A DNA stretch of 64,000 nt, taken from positions 29,352,173 to 29,416,172 of the forward strand of contig OY726560.1 in NCBI GenBank assembly GCA_963383645.1. The letters are read 5' to 3'. Origin of the DNA: Muscardinus avellanarius (Eukaryota > Chordata > Mammalia > Rodentia > Gliridae). The notes under the pieces are model-generated. The model worked only from the letters and a program-made list of their open reading frames with translations, had not been told where the DNA came from and did no database searches. This document shows positions 22,459 through 32,515 of the stretch, piece by piece. How positions within the stretch are numbered: the stretch's first letter is position 1; the number at the start of each line of letters is the position of its first letter. The translations under genes were made by a program, and so were the position numbers.

Positions 22459-22683
22459 AGCCGGGCATGGTGGAGCACTCTGGTAATCCTCACGCTTGGG
22501 AGGCGGAGACAGGAGGATCGCACAGGTTTGAAGCCAGCCGCGCTGGCTTAAGAGACCCTGTTTCCAAATTTAAAAAGTATAAAAATGGGTCTGGGAGTGT
22601 AGACCGGAAGTAGAAGGGTGTCTAAGAACCCCAGTACCACCAAAAACAAAAACAACACAACACAACAAAACAAAACAAAACTT
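22459..22683 (+). mobile_element. B1-ID SINE, 'CTTAAGAGA' subtype
   Basis: AGCCGGGCATGGTGGAGCAC starts the head. The left part then jumps from GAAGCCAGCC to GCTGGCTTAAGAGACCCTG, missing the CTACTTAGTGAGGC block of the other copies. The ID-like part reads GGGTCTGGGAGTGTAGACCG. The tail is a simple repeat mixture of CAACA and CAAAA units. Confidence 0.93.
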
Positions 22684-22800
22684 GCTTTACCTGAAGTATT
22701 TGTGAGATAGGGCTGTGAAAAAAATAATAGCTTCATGCTAAATGTTATTGAATTATTATAGGATCTTTGACCTGAGATATATACTTTGCTTTGGTTGCAT

Positions 22801-22802
<2 letters not shown>
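22684..22802. other. Short gap
   Basis: About 120 bp of AT-rich sequence, nothing recognised. Confidence 0.5.
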
Positions 22803-22845
<43 letters not shown>

Positions 22846-22861
22846 AACACACACATACAAC
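22803..22861. repeat. (CA)n microsatellite
   Basis: About 20 CA units followed by interrupted CACACATACAA. Confidence 0.95.
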
Positions 22862-25800
22862 ATGCACATATATGTATTGTATATGTATGTGTATTGCCCA
22901 TCTATTTGAAATGTGAACATCAGTGAAAATAATGATCTTATTTGTGAGAACTAAAAAAATAAGAACTAACTAGTAGCTAACTTGTTTCAAATTGTGAAAC
23001 TATTTTTGGTCAGAAAAAAAGTTTTATTTGCCTCTGAACAATTAGTTAGCTTGCATAGAAGGTCAACACAATTATCAGTGGCCTCTGGGAGAAACCATGT
23101 GTGACCACCACTTGAGAACTCCTTGTTTATCACAAGGAGCCGTAAAAATTGAGTCTTATCTACTTGGCCACCTAAAAGGGTGAGCTAGAATTTTCTGTAT
23201 TGGTAATATCTTAGTATGATTGCTTTTTTCATACTAATGATCATTCTACTTTGGTGCTTATTCATTTTTAACTTTTTGTTGTTGTTATCTTTGTGGAGAG
23301 AGTTCTTTGGTTGGGAGAAGATTTTGTTTTCAATCACACACACATGAACACACACAGAAAGAGACAGAGAATTAACAAACAAGAGCTGAACTGATGCTAT
23401 ACTAAAGACATTTTAGTTTTTGTTTCATCTGCACTTTATTTTACCTGAAAAAAACAGAAAAAAACATAAGTTAGACTTCTTGCATTAAAACAATAATGTT
23501 ACTGAGGCACAAGTGATTATATTCTCTGGTTAGGTGAACCCTGCAACAGAGAAACATATTAAAAGACTCAGTTTGCTGAAAAGGACTTTGATCCTACTGC
23601 TGCTGTAGTTTCAAATAAGATGTATTGGGAAAAGAAATCCCTGGCACATATACCCTGGAGAGTAACTCTCCTACTGAATCCTCTGCCACCTCTGCTTATC
23701 TGCTAAATAAATTCAGAAATAAAGCTATAAAAATAGTGCCATTTGGTCTGGAAACAGTAAGTTAAAAAGTAGAACTTTGCTGATGTCAAATCCCTTTAGG
23801 CAAATTACCTTACCAATATATTTTCCCTTCTTTCTGCTCGTATCCTGCCCTTCCTTTCTTGAATGTGTCTTGCCTTTTTGCCTATTAAAAGGCCTGGGAT
23901 TTGTATGTTTATTAACTTCATTGATGCATGTTGCAATTTAACATCTAGCCAGTTTCTTGGAGGCTATTTCCTGTTGGTGTGTAACAAAGGATTAATGAAT
24001 TTATTTCCATCAAGATAGAAAACTATGACGCAAGTGATTTTGATATCGTCTTACAGAATAGATAGATATCCAGCGGGCTGGTCCCTGACTTCTTTTTTCT
24101 TTCCTGCTTCTTATTCTTCAGTACAGTATTAACTGAAACATTGATTTAACTAGATATTTTCAGCCATTTTTATTAACAATATAAAATACTATTTGTAATA
24201 TATTCCTGTATATATACTGGAATAAAAATACAATAAAATTCTGTTGTAAAGATCATTTCTGTATTTGTCAGCAATTTTGTACGGAGTTTTATATTCACCT
24301 ATGGTCATCTTCAGGACATTTTTTTTCCTCACACCATAATCAATGGAAGCAGTAACTGTGCACATTGGTTGTTGTCAAAGTAAATAAACAAAATTGGTGT
24401 TCGTATGGTTATGACTTGTTTCTATCCATATAATGTTCCTGTAGCATCTCAAACACTAACATGTCCCAGAAAAATGAGTTCCTGCCAAGTTTTCAGGGAA
24501 TATATGTAAGTCTCTTATATTTGCAATTTCTGAGATTTTTAATATATTTTCTAACTTGAAATAAAAACAGGTATACTCTAATATTGCATTTTGAGATTAT
24601 TAAAGGTATTTACTTTATATCATATGGTAAGTCTTCATATTACTTTGATAAAATGCAATTTAAGGGCCTTATGAGCAGATCACCACAAAACAAATAAAAT
24701 TACTCTCAATTAATTTGGGCTTCCTGTGCTGACCCTGATACCATAACTTGTTTTGATTGTTACTCTTATTCTCAAATTATTCACTCTTAAACCTCTTTAA
24801 ATAAAAGTCTTCTTTCAAATAATTGCCAACACCTCCTCAACCCCAAATGTTATAATTTAATTGAGAGTGGTTAATTTTTCCTATCCAACATTGATTTAGA
24901 TTTAAAAACTACAACTTATAAATTTTAAACAAAAATATGACTAATCTGCACAACTTGGTTAGGTAGCCTGTCTTCCACTGAGCCCAGATTGCCTTTTTGT
25001 CTCTTGCTGAGAAGGAGAAGCTTTATTCACAATGGTTCAATTCCAAGTCATGAAGTAACTGGAAAATGCTGTCTTCCTTCATTTCACCATCATTAAGACT
25101 TTGAGAACATTTTTATTTAAAAAAATTAAATATGGGCAAAATACTTCTTGAGATGAATTAATGATTGGACAAATATTCATTCTTTATTTACAGTTTACAA
25201 AATTACTGGATTGGTAACCATTTTGTTGTTGTTGATGTTGTTTGCATGGGTCATTTGGGGGCTGTCTCTGAGTAACTTTCATTTTACTGAATTTAAGAAA
25301 AAATAATCTTTTTGAAGTAGTACAGTTAAAAATCGGTCCATTTCACTGTATATAAATTTGACTCAGTGGGGTTTACTTAAAATAAAAAAGAGTAAACTGT
25401 CTACTCATGCAGCAATATGGATGAATCTCAGAAATATATATTTAGTAAAATGAAAGAGAAAAACAAATTCTAAATGTGATTGAAGGACAGAAAAAACAAT
25501 TTAGAGATATGACAATCAGAAAAGATATTGCTGAATAGTTAGAAATTTGCTGAAATGAGACGCACACTGTCTAGGATAGAGGAATTATCTCTATTTTTAT
25601 GCTTATGTTGATTACATTGGTCCATATGCTTGTCAAAACTAAATTGTGTATTTACTATCTGTATATCTTACCTTGACTTTAAAAATAGTAGATACAATTT
25701 AAGAAATAATATTAATTTGATCTTATTATGTCTGTCACCCAGATAAACAAATAGGGCATTGTAGGGTCCTTGCAAGTCCCTTTGATGTTTCTGCTTAACT

Positions 25801-26617
25801 GTATTTCCCTCCTTGGACTCATGGATTCCTTGGACTTTTGATGTCCTGTTGAGAAGCCATGATCTCGGCCAGTGTTAGCTGCATGGAGCCTAAACTTCCT
25901 GGGTGATTCTTTTATCCTTTGAGTGTGAGACCAGCCCTCTAGCTCCTCCAGCATCCTACACAGCCAAGCCTCAGTGCTGTAGTGGAATCACCCTATGACT
26001 TTCACAATGACAAAATAAAATTATGATCTCAAGATATGAATTTTCAAACTCAGTTTGTGACAGTTAATGTCATACTTACAGAAGCAAAAAGGGACCTATT
26101 GAACATATACTCCGAACATTTCTTTTTCAGAGATGCAATTTCAGTCAAACTGCCAGATTCATAGTGAGACACATTTAAACTCAGAGCCAGAAGCACCAGT
26201 TCTAAAATAACTTTAACCATTCTGTTATATTTGTGCAATTTGTGGTGGTATTACAGTAAGTGGTTTCCTGATTGCAACTTTGAAGACCCCAATGTCTGGC
26301 TTTTGAGACCAAAATGAGAAATAACTCATATAGGTTTGTTAAAATTTAAGTAATATTTTTAGTAATAATTTTACCATGTAAATGTATCCCATAATATGAT
26401 GCTGTGTACCTTAAATATATGCAATACAATTTATTTGAAAATATAATCAGTGGACTGCTTTATTGGAATCATTAGGAGATAACCCAATTTGTGTCCCATC
26501 AGACTCATGTGTAAACATGGATCTTCATACTTGAAATAAATATATATCACTTGACACTGAAAGCTTTAAAATAATATTATTCCTTCTAATTGCTAGTTAA
26601 AAAAAAAGTAAGCATAG
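22862..26617. other. AT-rich intergenic DNA, nothing recognised
   Basis: About 3.8 kb with no repeat I can name. A slightly GC-richer patch at about 25,740-26,000 contains an 80-codon minus-strand frame without a recognisable domain. Another unremarkable patch lies at 24,960-25,090. I see no splice-site and open-frame combination that would support an exon. Confidence 0.45.
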
Positions 26618-26840
26618 AGAGCAAGCGGTCACCTATTATAGTGTTCATGAAGGAGGCTGAGACAGGAAGATAGCAGTTTGAGGAGAGCCTCAGATACTAA
26701 GTGAGGTCCTTTGCAACTTAGTGACATCCTGTTTCTAAATAAGGAATACAAAATAGAGATGGGGGTGTAGCTTGGAGGTAGACTGCCCCTGGGTTTTATA
26801 CCCAGTACTGGGAAAAAAAAAAAAAAAAAAAAAAAAACTG
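26618..26840 (+). mobile_element. B1-ID composite SINE with poly-A tail
   Basis: The head is degraded. GGAGGCTGAGACAGGAAGAT, GCAACTTAGTGACATCCTG, GGGGGTGTAGCTTGGAGGTA and CCCCTGGGTTTTATACCCAG are clear. A pure A run of about 27 ends the element. Confidence 0.92.
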
Positions 26841-27494
26841 GAAGATTCTTTTTAGTGCAAAAGAAAAATTGACTATTTGTTGCACAGAATGCACGAGCTT
26901 ACTTATCAAGCACCACAATACTGGATAAAGAATCTTTACTTTTCCCAGTAGATGTTCCTGTGAGGATCTAAGATGACCGTGTCTGCCCAGGTATGCTTCC
27001 CAAATTTATCAATGAAGTAAGTCATTTAACTTTCCCAGCATAGAAATGAATCTTTTTTTTTCTACCCAATTAGTATCATCTGTCCTTCACTGGGAGGAAA
27101 CATTTAAGAGTGGTTGTAATTTCTCTCTAGTAACAGTTTTCAGGTTATAGTATCAGAGAGTGAAGTGTGGTAGCTCCTCTATGACAGAAAGGATGTCTAG
27201 TACACTAAGTTCGGTTCTTCCAGATGAGTAGGACTATTTGCTAAAGTTAAAAATCTCTAAAAGTGTCTAAATTTTCTGTTTTACTTTTCTGGAGAAAATA
27301 AGTAGAAGTAGCATTACTTTTATGACTACTAAATTTTCAATAATAATATATCCCTTTTTATCATTATAAATTTCACTATACGGACCAATTTTCAGAAAAA
27401 GAAAGAAAATCATTTGGATCATGTTTAGGTCAAGAAAGTAACAGATTTATTTTTTCTGTCTCAAAGAAATTTCTTGTTTTTAAATATTTTATCG
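26841..27494. other. AT-rich intergenic DNA, nothing recognised
   Basis: About 0.65 kb without landmarks. Confidence 0.5.
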
Positions 27495-28105
27495 ATCTCT
27501 CATCATAATGTAGTTTACAGTGATACTGATATACACGCACACAGTAATTGGTGGGCTCTCCCTTGGCCTCCTCCTCACTTTCCTGGCCTCCCCCATATGG
27601 AATATTGAGGTTGACACCAATATTCTCACATATGTAATGTCATTGGAAGTGTTTCTTTCATTGATATTCTATTTCACCACTCCAGCCACCTTTCCCTAGA
27701 ACACTTCTGGCTCCACTGGAATTTCTCCTTTATATAAAGTTCTTCTTATATCCCAATTACTCTCTAGCTTCCTCATATGAAAGAAAACATAGCTCTTTAC
27801 TTTCTGTGACTAACTAATCTCACTTAACATAATGATTCTGGATCCAGCCATTTCCCTGCAAATGGCATGTTCTTCTTCTTCTTTATTGCTGAGTAGAATT
27901 CCATTGTGTGTATATCCCATAGTTTTGTTACCTCTTCATCTGTTGATATGACACCTAGGCTGGTTCCATAATTTGGCTATTGTGAATTGCGCTGCTATAT
28001 GGTGGATCCATTGCCAAATTTCTGAGTAATCTCCATACTGATTTCCATAGCAGCTGCACTAATTTTCAGTCCTTATGTCTGTCCTCTGTAATCCCTCTAG
28101 TGTTT
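27495..28105 (-). mobile_element. LINE-1 3' region fragment
   Basis: Reverse-orientation landmarks: CTTCCTCATATGAAAGAAAA, CTGCAAATGGCATGTTC, GAGTAGAATTCCATTGTGTG, CCTCTTCATCTGTTGATATG, TTGGCTATTGTGAATTGCGC and CATAGCAGCTGCACTAATTT. This covers the L1 3' UTR and the ORF2 end. Truncated at its 5' side. Confidence 0.85.
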
Positions 28106-28230
28106 TTTAGTAATTCGTCTCCAGAATTTTACTTGCTCAATTCCTATTTTGGATAACATCACAGATGCATACTCCTTACCTTGGTATTCTCAAGTAAATT
28201 TCAGTAAAAATCTTTGCTCAGCAACCGTTA

Positions 28231-28244
28231 AAAATATATGTTTT
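28231..28244. repeat. Candidate target-site duplication, left copy
   Basis: AAAATATATGTTTT here recurs exactly at 31,361-31,374, directly after the 5' end of the LINE-1 piece. A partial copy (AAATATATG) lies at 28,531-28,539. The placement fits one insertion (28,541-31,360) plus a later SINE at the same site. The motif is AT-rich, so chance cannot be excluded. Confidence 0.5.
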
Positions 28245-28258
28245 TTTGTCATTTGTTT

Positions 28259-28529
28259 GTTTTTCTTTTGCAGTACTGGGGAAGAAACCCAGGGACATTA
28301 TACCTCTCTGAGCTACAACCTCAGCCCTATTTTTCATTCTTTGTTTTAAAACAAGATATCACTAAGTTGCAGAGGGCCTCACTAAGTAGCTGAGGCTGTC
28401 ATCAAAACTGCAATCCTCCTGTTTCAGCCTCCCAAGTACTAAGTAGCTGAGGCTGCCCTTAAAAGTGCTATCTTTCTGTCTCAGCCTCTCAAGTATGGAG
28501 ATCACAATCCCGTGCCACCACACCCAGCA
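28259..28529 (-). mobile_element. B1-ID SINE with internal duplication
   Basis: CAGTACTGGGGAAGAAACCC starts the ID-like part; CCGTGCCACCACACCCAGC ends it. The B1 arm is partly doubled: ACTAAGTAGCTGAGGCTG occurs at 28,381 and again at 28,438, 57 bases apart, with diverged copies of the intervening stretch. AAATATATG lies on both sides as a likely target-site duplication. Confidence 0.92.
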
Positions 28530-28540
28530 TAAATATATGG

Positions 28541-28735
28541 TTTTTTTTTCTCTTTTTATTTTTTATTTTTTATTATTTTGCTTTAATTTTTTTTATTGGT
28601 GCACTGTATTCATACATCATAGTAGGATACATACTTTTGTAGACATACATGAACACTTTGCCCAGTCAGCCCCCACCCAATCCCCACCCCATTCTATCCC
28701 TATCCCTCCCTCCCATGCTTGGCTTAGTAGTTGAC
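28541..28735 (-). mobile_element. LINE-1 3' end (older type) with poly-T
   Basis: T-rich tract followed by TTTTATTGGTGCACTGTATT, CATACATCATAGTAGGATAC, TAGACATACATGAACAC and the pyrimidine-rich CCCTATCCCTCCCTCCC. This is the reverse of an L1 3' end. It is like the fragments at 15.7, 40.4 and 53.9 kb. Confidence 0.75.
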
Positions 28736-28929
28736 ATCTAGTATTATGGCAATTTATCTAAAATTAAAAATGATAATCTCACATAACAGTTTCATTTATC
28801 TGATACCAAGCTTTTGATGACTTAAAGATAACATTTCAATATTTCTTTTTGCTTTCTTTCTTACCAGAGAATATTTTTTTCTATTTTTTAGGTGAAACTA
28901 TCATATATTTATATATTTATTTTTCAGAA
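28736..28929. other. Unclassified linker inside the LINE-1 locus
   Basis: About 195 bp of AT-rich sequence between the minus-strand L1 tail and the plus-strand ORF2 piece. It is not recognisably L1. Confidence 0.4.
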
Positions 28930-29635
28930 AAAAATCTATCCTAATGTGGAATATGGACTCTAGGTACCCAAAACGATCTTGAAAAAGAACAAAGCTAGAA
29001 GATATATATTTTCTGATTTCAAACCATATAAAGCGACAATAATTGAAACAGTGTAGTACTATTCTAAAGGTAGATATATAAACCATTGGAGTTAAATAAA
29101 AGCCTAGAGCTAAATTCTTCCCTATATTGTCAAGTATTTTTGAAAAGGTTTCCACGAACATTTGGTGGTGGAAATATTAATCTTTTAACTAAATATTGTT
29201 AAAAAATAAAAATTACATGAAAAAGAATAAAATTGGACCCTTACCTAATCCCATATACAAATATTAACTCAAAATAGATAATAGACCTAAATATAAATCT
29301 TAAGACTATAAACTTTTAGGAGAAAATCTGGGTCATAAAACCTCACAACATTGAAATTGGCAGTGATTTCTTGGTTATGATTTCAATGGCACAGGCAACA
29401 GAGGAGTATACAAACTCCCTAAAAAATAAAAAAAATATTGTATATCCAAAGACAATGTAAACAGAGTTAACAGTTACTAATAGAATGGGATAAAATATTT
29501 CCAATTGCTATATCTGAAGGTATATTAATATTCCAACTAGAAATCCTAAAAATTAACAACAATAAAGGCAAACAATACCCTTAGGAGATAGGTAAAAGAC
29601 TAACATAAATAATGAATCTCCACAGATAACCAATC
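28930..29635 (+). mobile_element. LINE-1 ORF2 3' fragment, degenerate, opposite strand
   Basis: CGATCTTGAAAAAGAACAAA, ATTTCAAACCATATAAAGCG, AACAGTGTAGTACTATTC, AATTGGACCCTTACCTAATC, AGTGATTTCTTGGTTATGAT and GGCACAGGCAACAGAGG follow the order of the ORF2 C-terminal region. Many stops and indels show age. It points opposite to its L1 neighbours on both sides. It ends abruptly at about 29,635. Confidence 0.8.
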
Positions 29636-29668
29636 TTAGTTGTCTGTTGGATGGAAAATCTTGTTTCT

Positions 29669-30628
29669 CTAGTTCTGGAGTGTGTTACCTATTTCTTCTT
29701 TGTAGTTAGTCTCTTTGAGTATTTTCTCTAGTGCTGGTTTTGAAGACATAAATTCCTTCAGTTTCTGTTTGTCATGGAAGCTTCTTATTTCTCCATCTAA
29801 TTTGATAGAAAGTTTTGCTGGGTAGGAAATTTTTGGCTGGAAGTTGTTTTCTTTCAGAGTTTGGAATATGTTACTCCAAGCCCTTCTGGCTCTCATAACT
29901 TGGTTTGGGAAGTCTGGAGTGATTCTAATTGGTTTACCTCTGAATGTCACTTGACCCTTTGCTTTTGTTGCCTTTAAGATTCTCTGCTTGGCTTCCGCAT
30001 TGGTCATTTTGACGATTATGTGGCGTGGGGATCCTCTTCTCCGATCCTGTCTAAAGGGAGTTCTATAAGTTTCCTGAACCTGTGTATCGACCTCTTGCTC
30101 TATGTCTGGAAAATTTTCTGCTATTACTTCCTTGAAGAGATTGTTGATCCCTCTGGTTTCACTTTCTTTTCCCTCCTCTATTCCAATTATTCTTAGGTTA
30201 GCTCTCTTAAAATGGGCCCATATTTCTTCAATATCAGATTCCTGCTGTCGGATATTTTTTTCTAGATTAGAAACTATGCGTTCATTTTTGGATTGCTCAT
30301 CTTCTAAGAGCGAGATTCTGTTCTCCATGTGGTCTAATCGGTTGTTTGTGCTTTGAATTGAGGCCTTTACTTCATTAATTGCATCCTTTATCTCTTTTTG
30401 GTTCTCTCTGAGTTCTTTTCGAAGCACCTCTATTATTTCTACAGTTATTTTCCTGATTTGATCTTCTAGAAATCTCTGATTTTCTGTATTATCGGGTTCT
30501 GATGTTGTGGGGTTGTGGGCATTTATTGCTCCAGTATTATTCCTCTTTCCCATGATTTCGGAAGTTTGTGCCTTCTCTGGGTTCTTCACTTGGGTCACTA
30601 TGACTTCACTTAAGGTGTTCTGGATCAC
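29669..30628 (-). CDS. LINE-1 ORF1 protein (RNA-binding chaperone), intact
   Basis: An open frame of 319 codons encodes a complete L1 ORF1p. In LINE-1 this cytoplasmic protein trimerises, coats L1 RNA and acts as a nucleic-acid chaperone in the retrotransposition particle. In order, I see a polar N-terminus, a long heptad-rich coiled coil (about residues 51-140, with QRFLEDQIRKI and RISLLEDEQSK), an RRM-type domain from NLRIIGIEEG (about 144) through PRHIIVKMTN (about 201), and a basic C-terminal domain starting near RGKPIRITPDF (about 230). The first ATG is at 30,628, but the second Met, in MGKRNNTGAINA at residue 26 (30,553), resembles the usual family start and gives 294 residues; I favour it. 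ORF2 does not follow, so the locus cannot be autonomous. Without data, its expression is unknown. Confidence 0.88.
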   Translation of the reverse strand: MIQNTLSEVIVTQVKNPEKAQTSEIMGKRNNTGAINAHNPTTSEPDNTENQRFLEDQIRKITVEIIEVLRKELRENQKEIKDAINEVKASIQSTNNRLDHMENRISLLEDEQSKNERIVSNLEKNIRQQESDIEEIWAHFKRANLRIIGIEEGKESETRGINNLFKEVIAENFPDIEQEVDTQVQETYRTPFRQDRRRGSPRHIIVKMTNAEAKQRILKATKAKGQVTFRGKPIRITPDFPNQVMRARRAWSNIFQTLKENNFQPKISYPAKLSIKLDGEIRSFHDKQKLKEFMSSKPALEKILKETNYKEEIGNTLQN

Positions 30629-31360
30629 CTTAGATACTACTGAGTCAGTAGTATCTCAGACCCCACTACTCCTTTACTGGGTTGTAGCACAGAGTCTCAG
30701 ACCCAGAGAGTCGATAGAGGCTGCTTTAGACTGTGGGGGTGCCAGGTTGCACGTTCTCCTATGGTGTGATATCTCTGCCACCGCCCCTCCCCCACTGGGT
30801 CAAGTCACAGGGAGTACAGTACTGGGATTTCTCCTCTGTGGCCCGAAATTTGACTCACTGTTCTTGAGTACGCAGGTGTAGCTGTACTGGATTCTGTGAA
30901 TTCTCTGCTGCTGCCGCCGGTGGCAATATGGCGCCACTGCTATGCCCTCGGCTGTGGGGCTGGTGTTTTTCTTCTTGGTTTTGATTTCCACTCTGAATCC
31001 CTGCAGTGTGTGCTGAGCTCGGCCACTGGGAGCTTTAGATTGTACCAGCGGCGAGAAACCCCGCCTGGCTGTTCCGCAGTGGCTCACTTCGGCTTGCTGT
31101 AGCCATCCCGCGAATTCGCCGGTGCCGCCGGCAGTATGGCGCTGCTGCCGCGTCTGCCGCGTCCTCGGGCGTGAGGCCGGTGTATCTCCTCTGTGGCTCT
31201 CTTTTCAGTCCGCTTTCTCTCTGGAGCCTGGCGATTTTTTGTTTCACTGGTGATGGTGTTTTCTGGCTATAAAAGGCGCTGATTTTGTGGTAATGGAGAT
31301 TTGTTGTTAGCGGGGCTCTTAAGCCCCACTTTTCTCGGTCGCCATCTTCCCGGAAGTCCC
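30629..31360 (-). promoter_or_regulatory. LINE-1 5' UTR with internal promoter
   Basis: The region is GC- and CpG-rich, unlike the flanks. Its 5' edge, read on the minus strand, contains AAGATGGCGACC at about 31,337-31,348, which fits the YY1-type site that fixes the L1 transcription start in other mammals. Two related sub-blocks, about 205 bases apart, each pair GCCGCCGG with a GG.GCCATA(C/T)TG motif read on the minus strand and AATTC nearby (around 31,100-31,150 and 30,895-30,945). They look like diverged tandem copies. Promoter activity is inferred from position and family knowledge. Confidence 0.7.
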
Positions 31361-31374
31361 AAAATATATGTTTT
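31361..31374. repeat. Candidate target-site duplication, right copy
   Basis: AAAATATATGTTTT abuts the L1 5' end and matches 28,231-28,244. On the minus strand the site reads ATT then AAAACATATATTTT, the TT/AAAA pattern favoured by L1 endonuclease. Confidence 0.5.
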
Positions 31375-31424
31375 AATGCCAAAGTTTGAAGTTGCTAGGT
31401 CTGTTCTACTCATTAGACTGGCTG

Positions 31425-31800
31425 TTAGCATTGATGAAATTCATATGTTGAAGCCTAACACCCATTAAAGGTGTTTTTTTGTTGTTGTTGTTTTGTTTTG
31501 TTTTTTTGTTTGTTTTTTTGGTACTGAGGGTGGAACCCAGGGACTTTTATACCTCTGGGCTGTACTCCCAGACCTATTTATATTTGGAAACAGTGTCTCA
31601 CTAAGTTGCTGAGAGCCTTACTAAGTAGTTGAGGCTGGCTTTGAACTTGTGTGATCCTCCTGTCTCAGCCTCCCAAATGCTGGGATTACAAGTGTGTGCC
31701 ACTATGCCCAGTCTAATAAAGTGTTTTGAAGTGAAGCTTTTTTGATGTGATTTTCAAAAAAATGGAACCCTCATGAATGATGTATGTGTAATGTTACCAT
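31425..31800 (+). mobile_element. MaLR/MLT1-like LTR fragment split by a SINE
   Basis: GAAATTCATATGTTGAAGCC and TAACACCCATTAAAG match the 5' part of MLT1/MST-type LTRs. A SINE interrupts it, and TTTTTGATGTGATTTTC with GGAACCCTCATGAATGATG continues it. Highly decayed. Confidence 0.45.
31511..31714 (-). mobile_element. B1-ID composite SINE
   Basis: TTTGGTACTGAGGGTGGAAC, TGGGCTGTACTCCCAGACC, GTGTCTCACTAAGTTGCTGA and CCCAAATGCTGGGATTACAA in reverse order. The 'GTACTCCCAGACC' form is shared with the CTTAAGAGA subtype, but the middle is the full-length form, so it looks intermediate. Confidence 0.95.
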
Positions 31801-31828
31801 ACACTTGGTACTGTAAGAAACAAAAAAT

Positions 31829-32036
31829 CCAGGTGTAGTGGTGCACACCTGTAATCCCAGTACTTGGGAGGCTAAAACAGGGGTATCACAGATTTGAGAC
31901 CAGCCTCAGCAAGTTTGCAAGGCCCTCAGTAACCTAGTAAGATGCTGGTTCAAAATAAAAAAAAATAAAATAAAGTAAAATAAAATAGGGCTGAGAGAGT
32001 AGTTCAGAGTTAAAACACCTAAAGAAAGTACTAAAA
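31829..32036 (+). mobile_element. B1-ID composite SINE
   Basis: AGGTGTAGTGGTGCACACCT, GTAATCCCAGTACTTGGGAG and GAGACCAGCCTCAGCAAG, then an expanded A-rich (AAAAT)n linker and AGGGCTGAGAGAGTAGTTCA. The 3' end is decayed. Confidence 0.92.
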
Positions 32037-32316
32037 ATAAACGCTATAAAATTTCTGCTTTAGCGCTGGAGGCCAGAAAATTTCAAGGTCACAAGAAAAA
32101 AATCAAGTCATCACCAATAGTGTGCTCTCTCTGTAAGAGGAAGGGAACAATTTGTTTTTCTTGCCTCTTTAACCTACTGGTAGTTGCCAGCATTTCTTGG
32201 ATAATGATTCTATTACAGAAATTTCTGCTTTTATGGTCACATCTTCTACTCTTCATGTGTTTGCTTTTACTATCCCAATATTCTATCTTATTAGGATGTT
32301 TAGGATTGTATTTACT

Positions 32317-32515
32317 TTATTTTTGGCAATAATGGGGTTGGAACCCAGGGGCATTCTATGCCCCAGCCCTATTTTTTATTTTTCTATTTTGAAACAGGAT
32401 CTCAGTGAGTTTCAAAGGGCCTCTCTAAGTAGCTAAGGCTGTCCGTGAACCCGGATCCTCCTGTCTCAGCCTCCCAAGTACTGGGATTACAAACCTGCAC
32501 CACCATGCCCAGCAG
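32317..32515 (-). mobile_element. B1-ID composite SINE
   Basis: AATAATGGGGTTGGAACCCA, GGGGCATTCTATGCCC, TTGAAACAGGATCTCAGTGA, CAAGTACTGGGATTACAAAC and CACCATGCCCAGC. The ID-like part has a short deletion. Confidence 0.95.

Larger units (their letters stand above)
29636..31360 (-). mobile_element. LINE-1 5' piece: 5' UTR plus intact ORF1, no ORF2
   Basis: Reading on the minus strand, the element begins at 31,360 with GGGACTTCCGGGAAGATGGC, runs through about 730 bp of GC-rich 5' UTR, then ORF1, and stops about 30 bp after the ORF1 stop codon. The inter-ORF spacer and ORF2 are absent; the sequence passes directly into an older L1 piece on the opposite strand. LINE-1 copies are usually cut at the 5' end, so a copy with a complete 5' end but no ORF2 is unusual. 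ORF1 is undamaged, so this part is much younger than its neighbours. Confidence 0.85.

Noticed and set aside
25712..25954. 80-codon minus-strand ORF in a slightly GC-richer patch
   Set aside because: No recognisable domain, no splice signals that make sense and no supporting neighbours.
28541..31360. Twin-priming inversion as the explanation for the LINE-1 strand switches
   Set aside because: Twin priming inverts only the 5' part relative to the 3' part. Here both end pieces share a strand and the middle is reversed, and the middle is much more decayed than ORF1.
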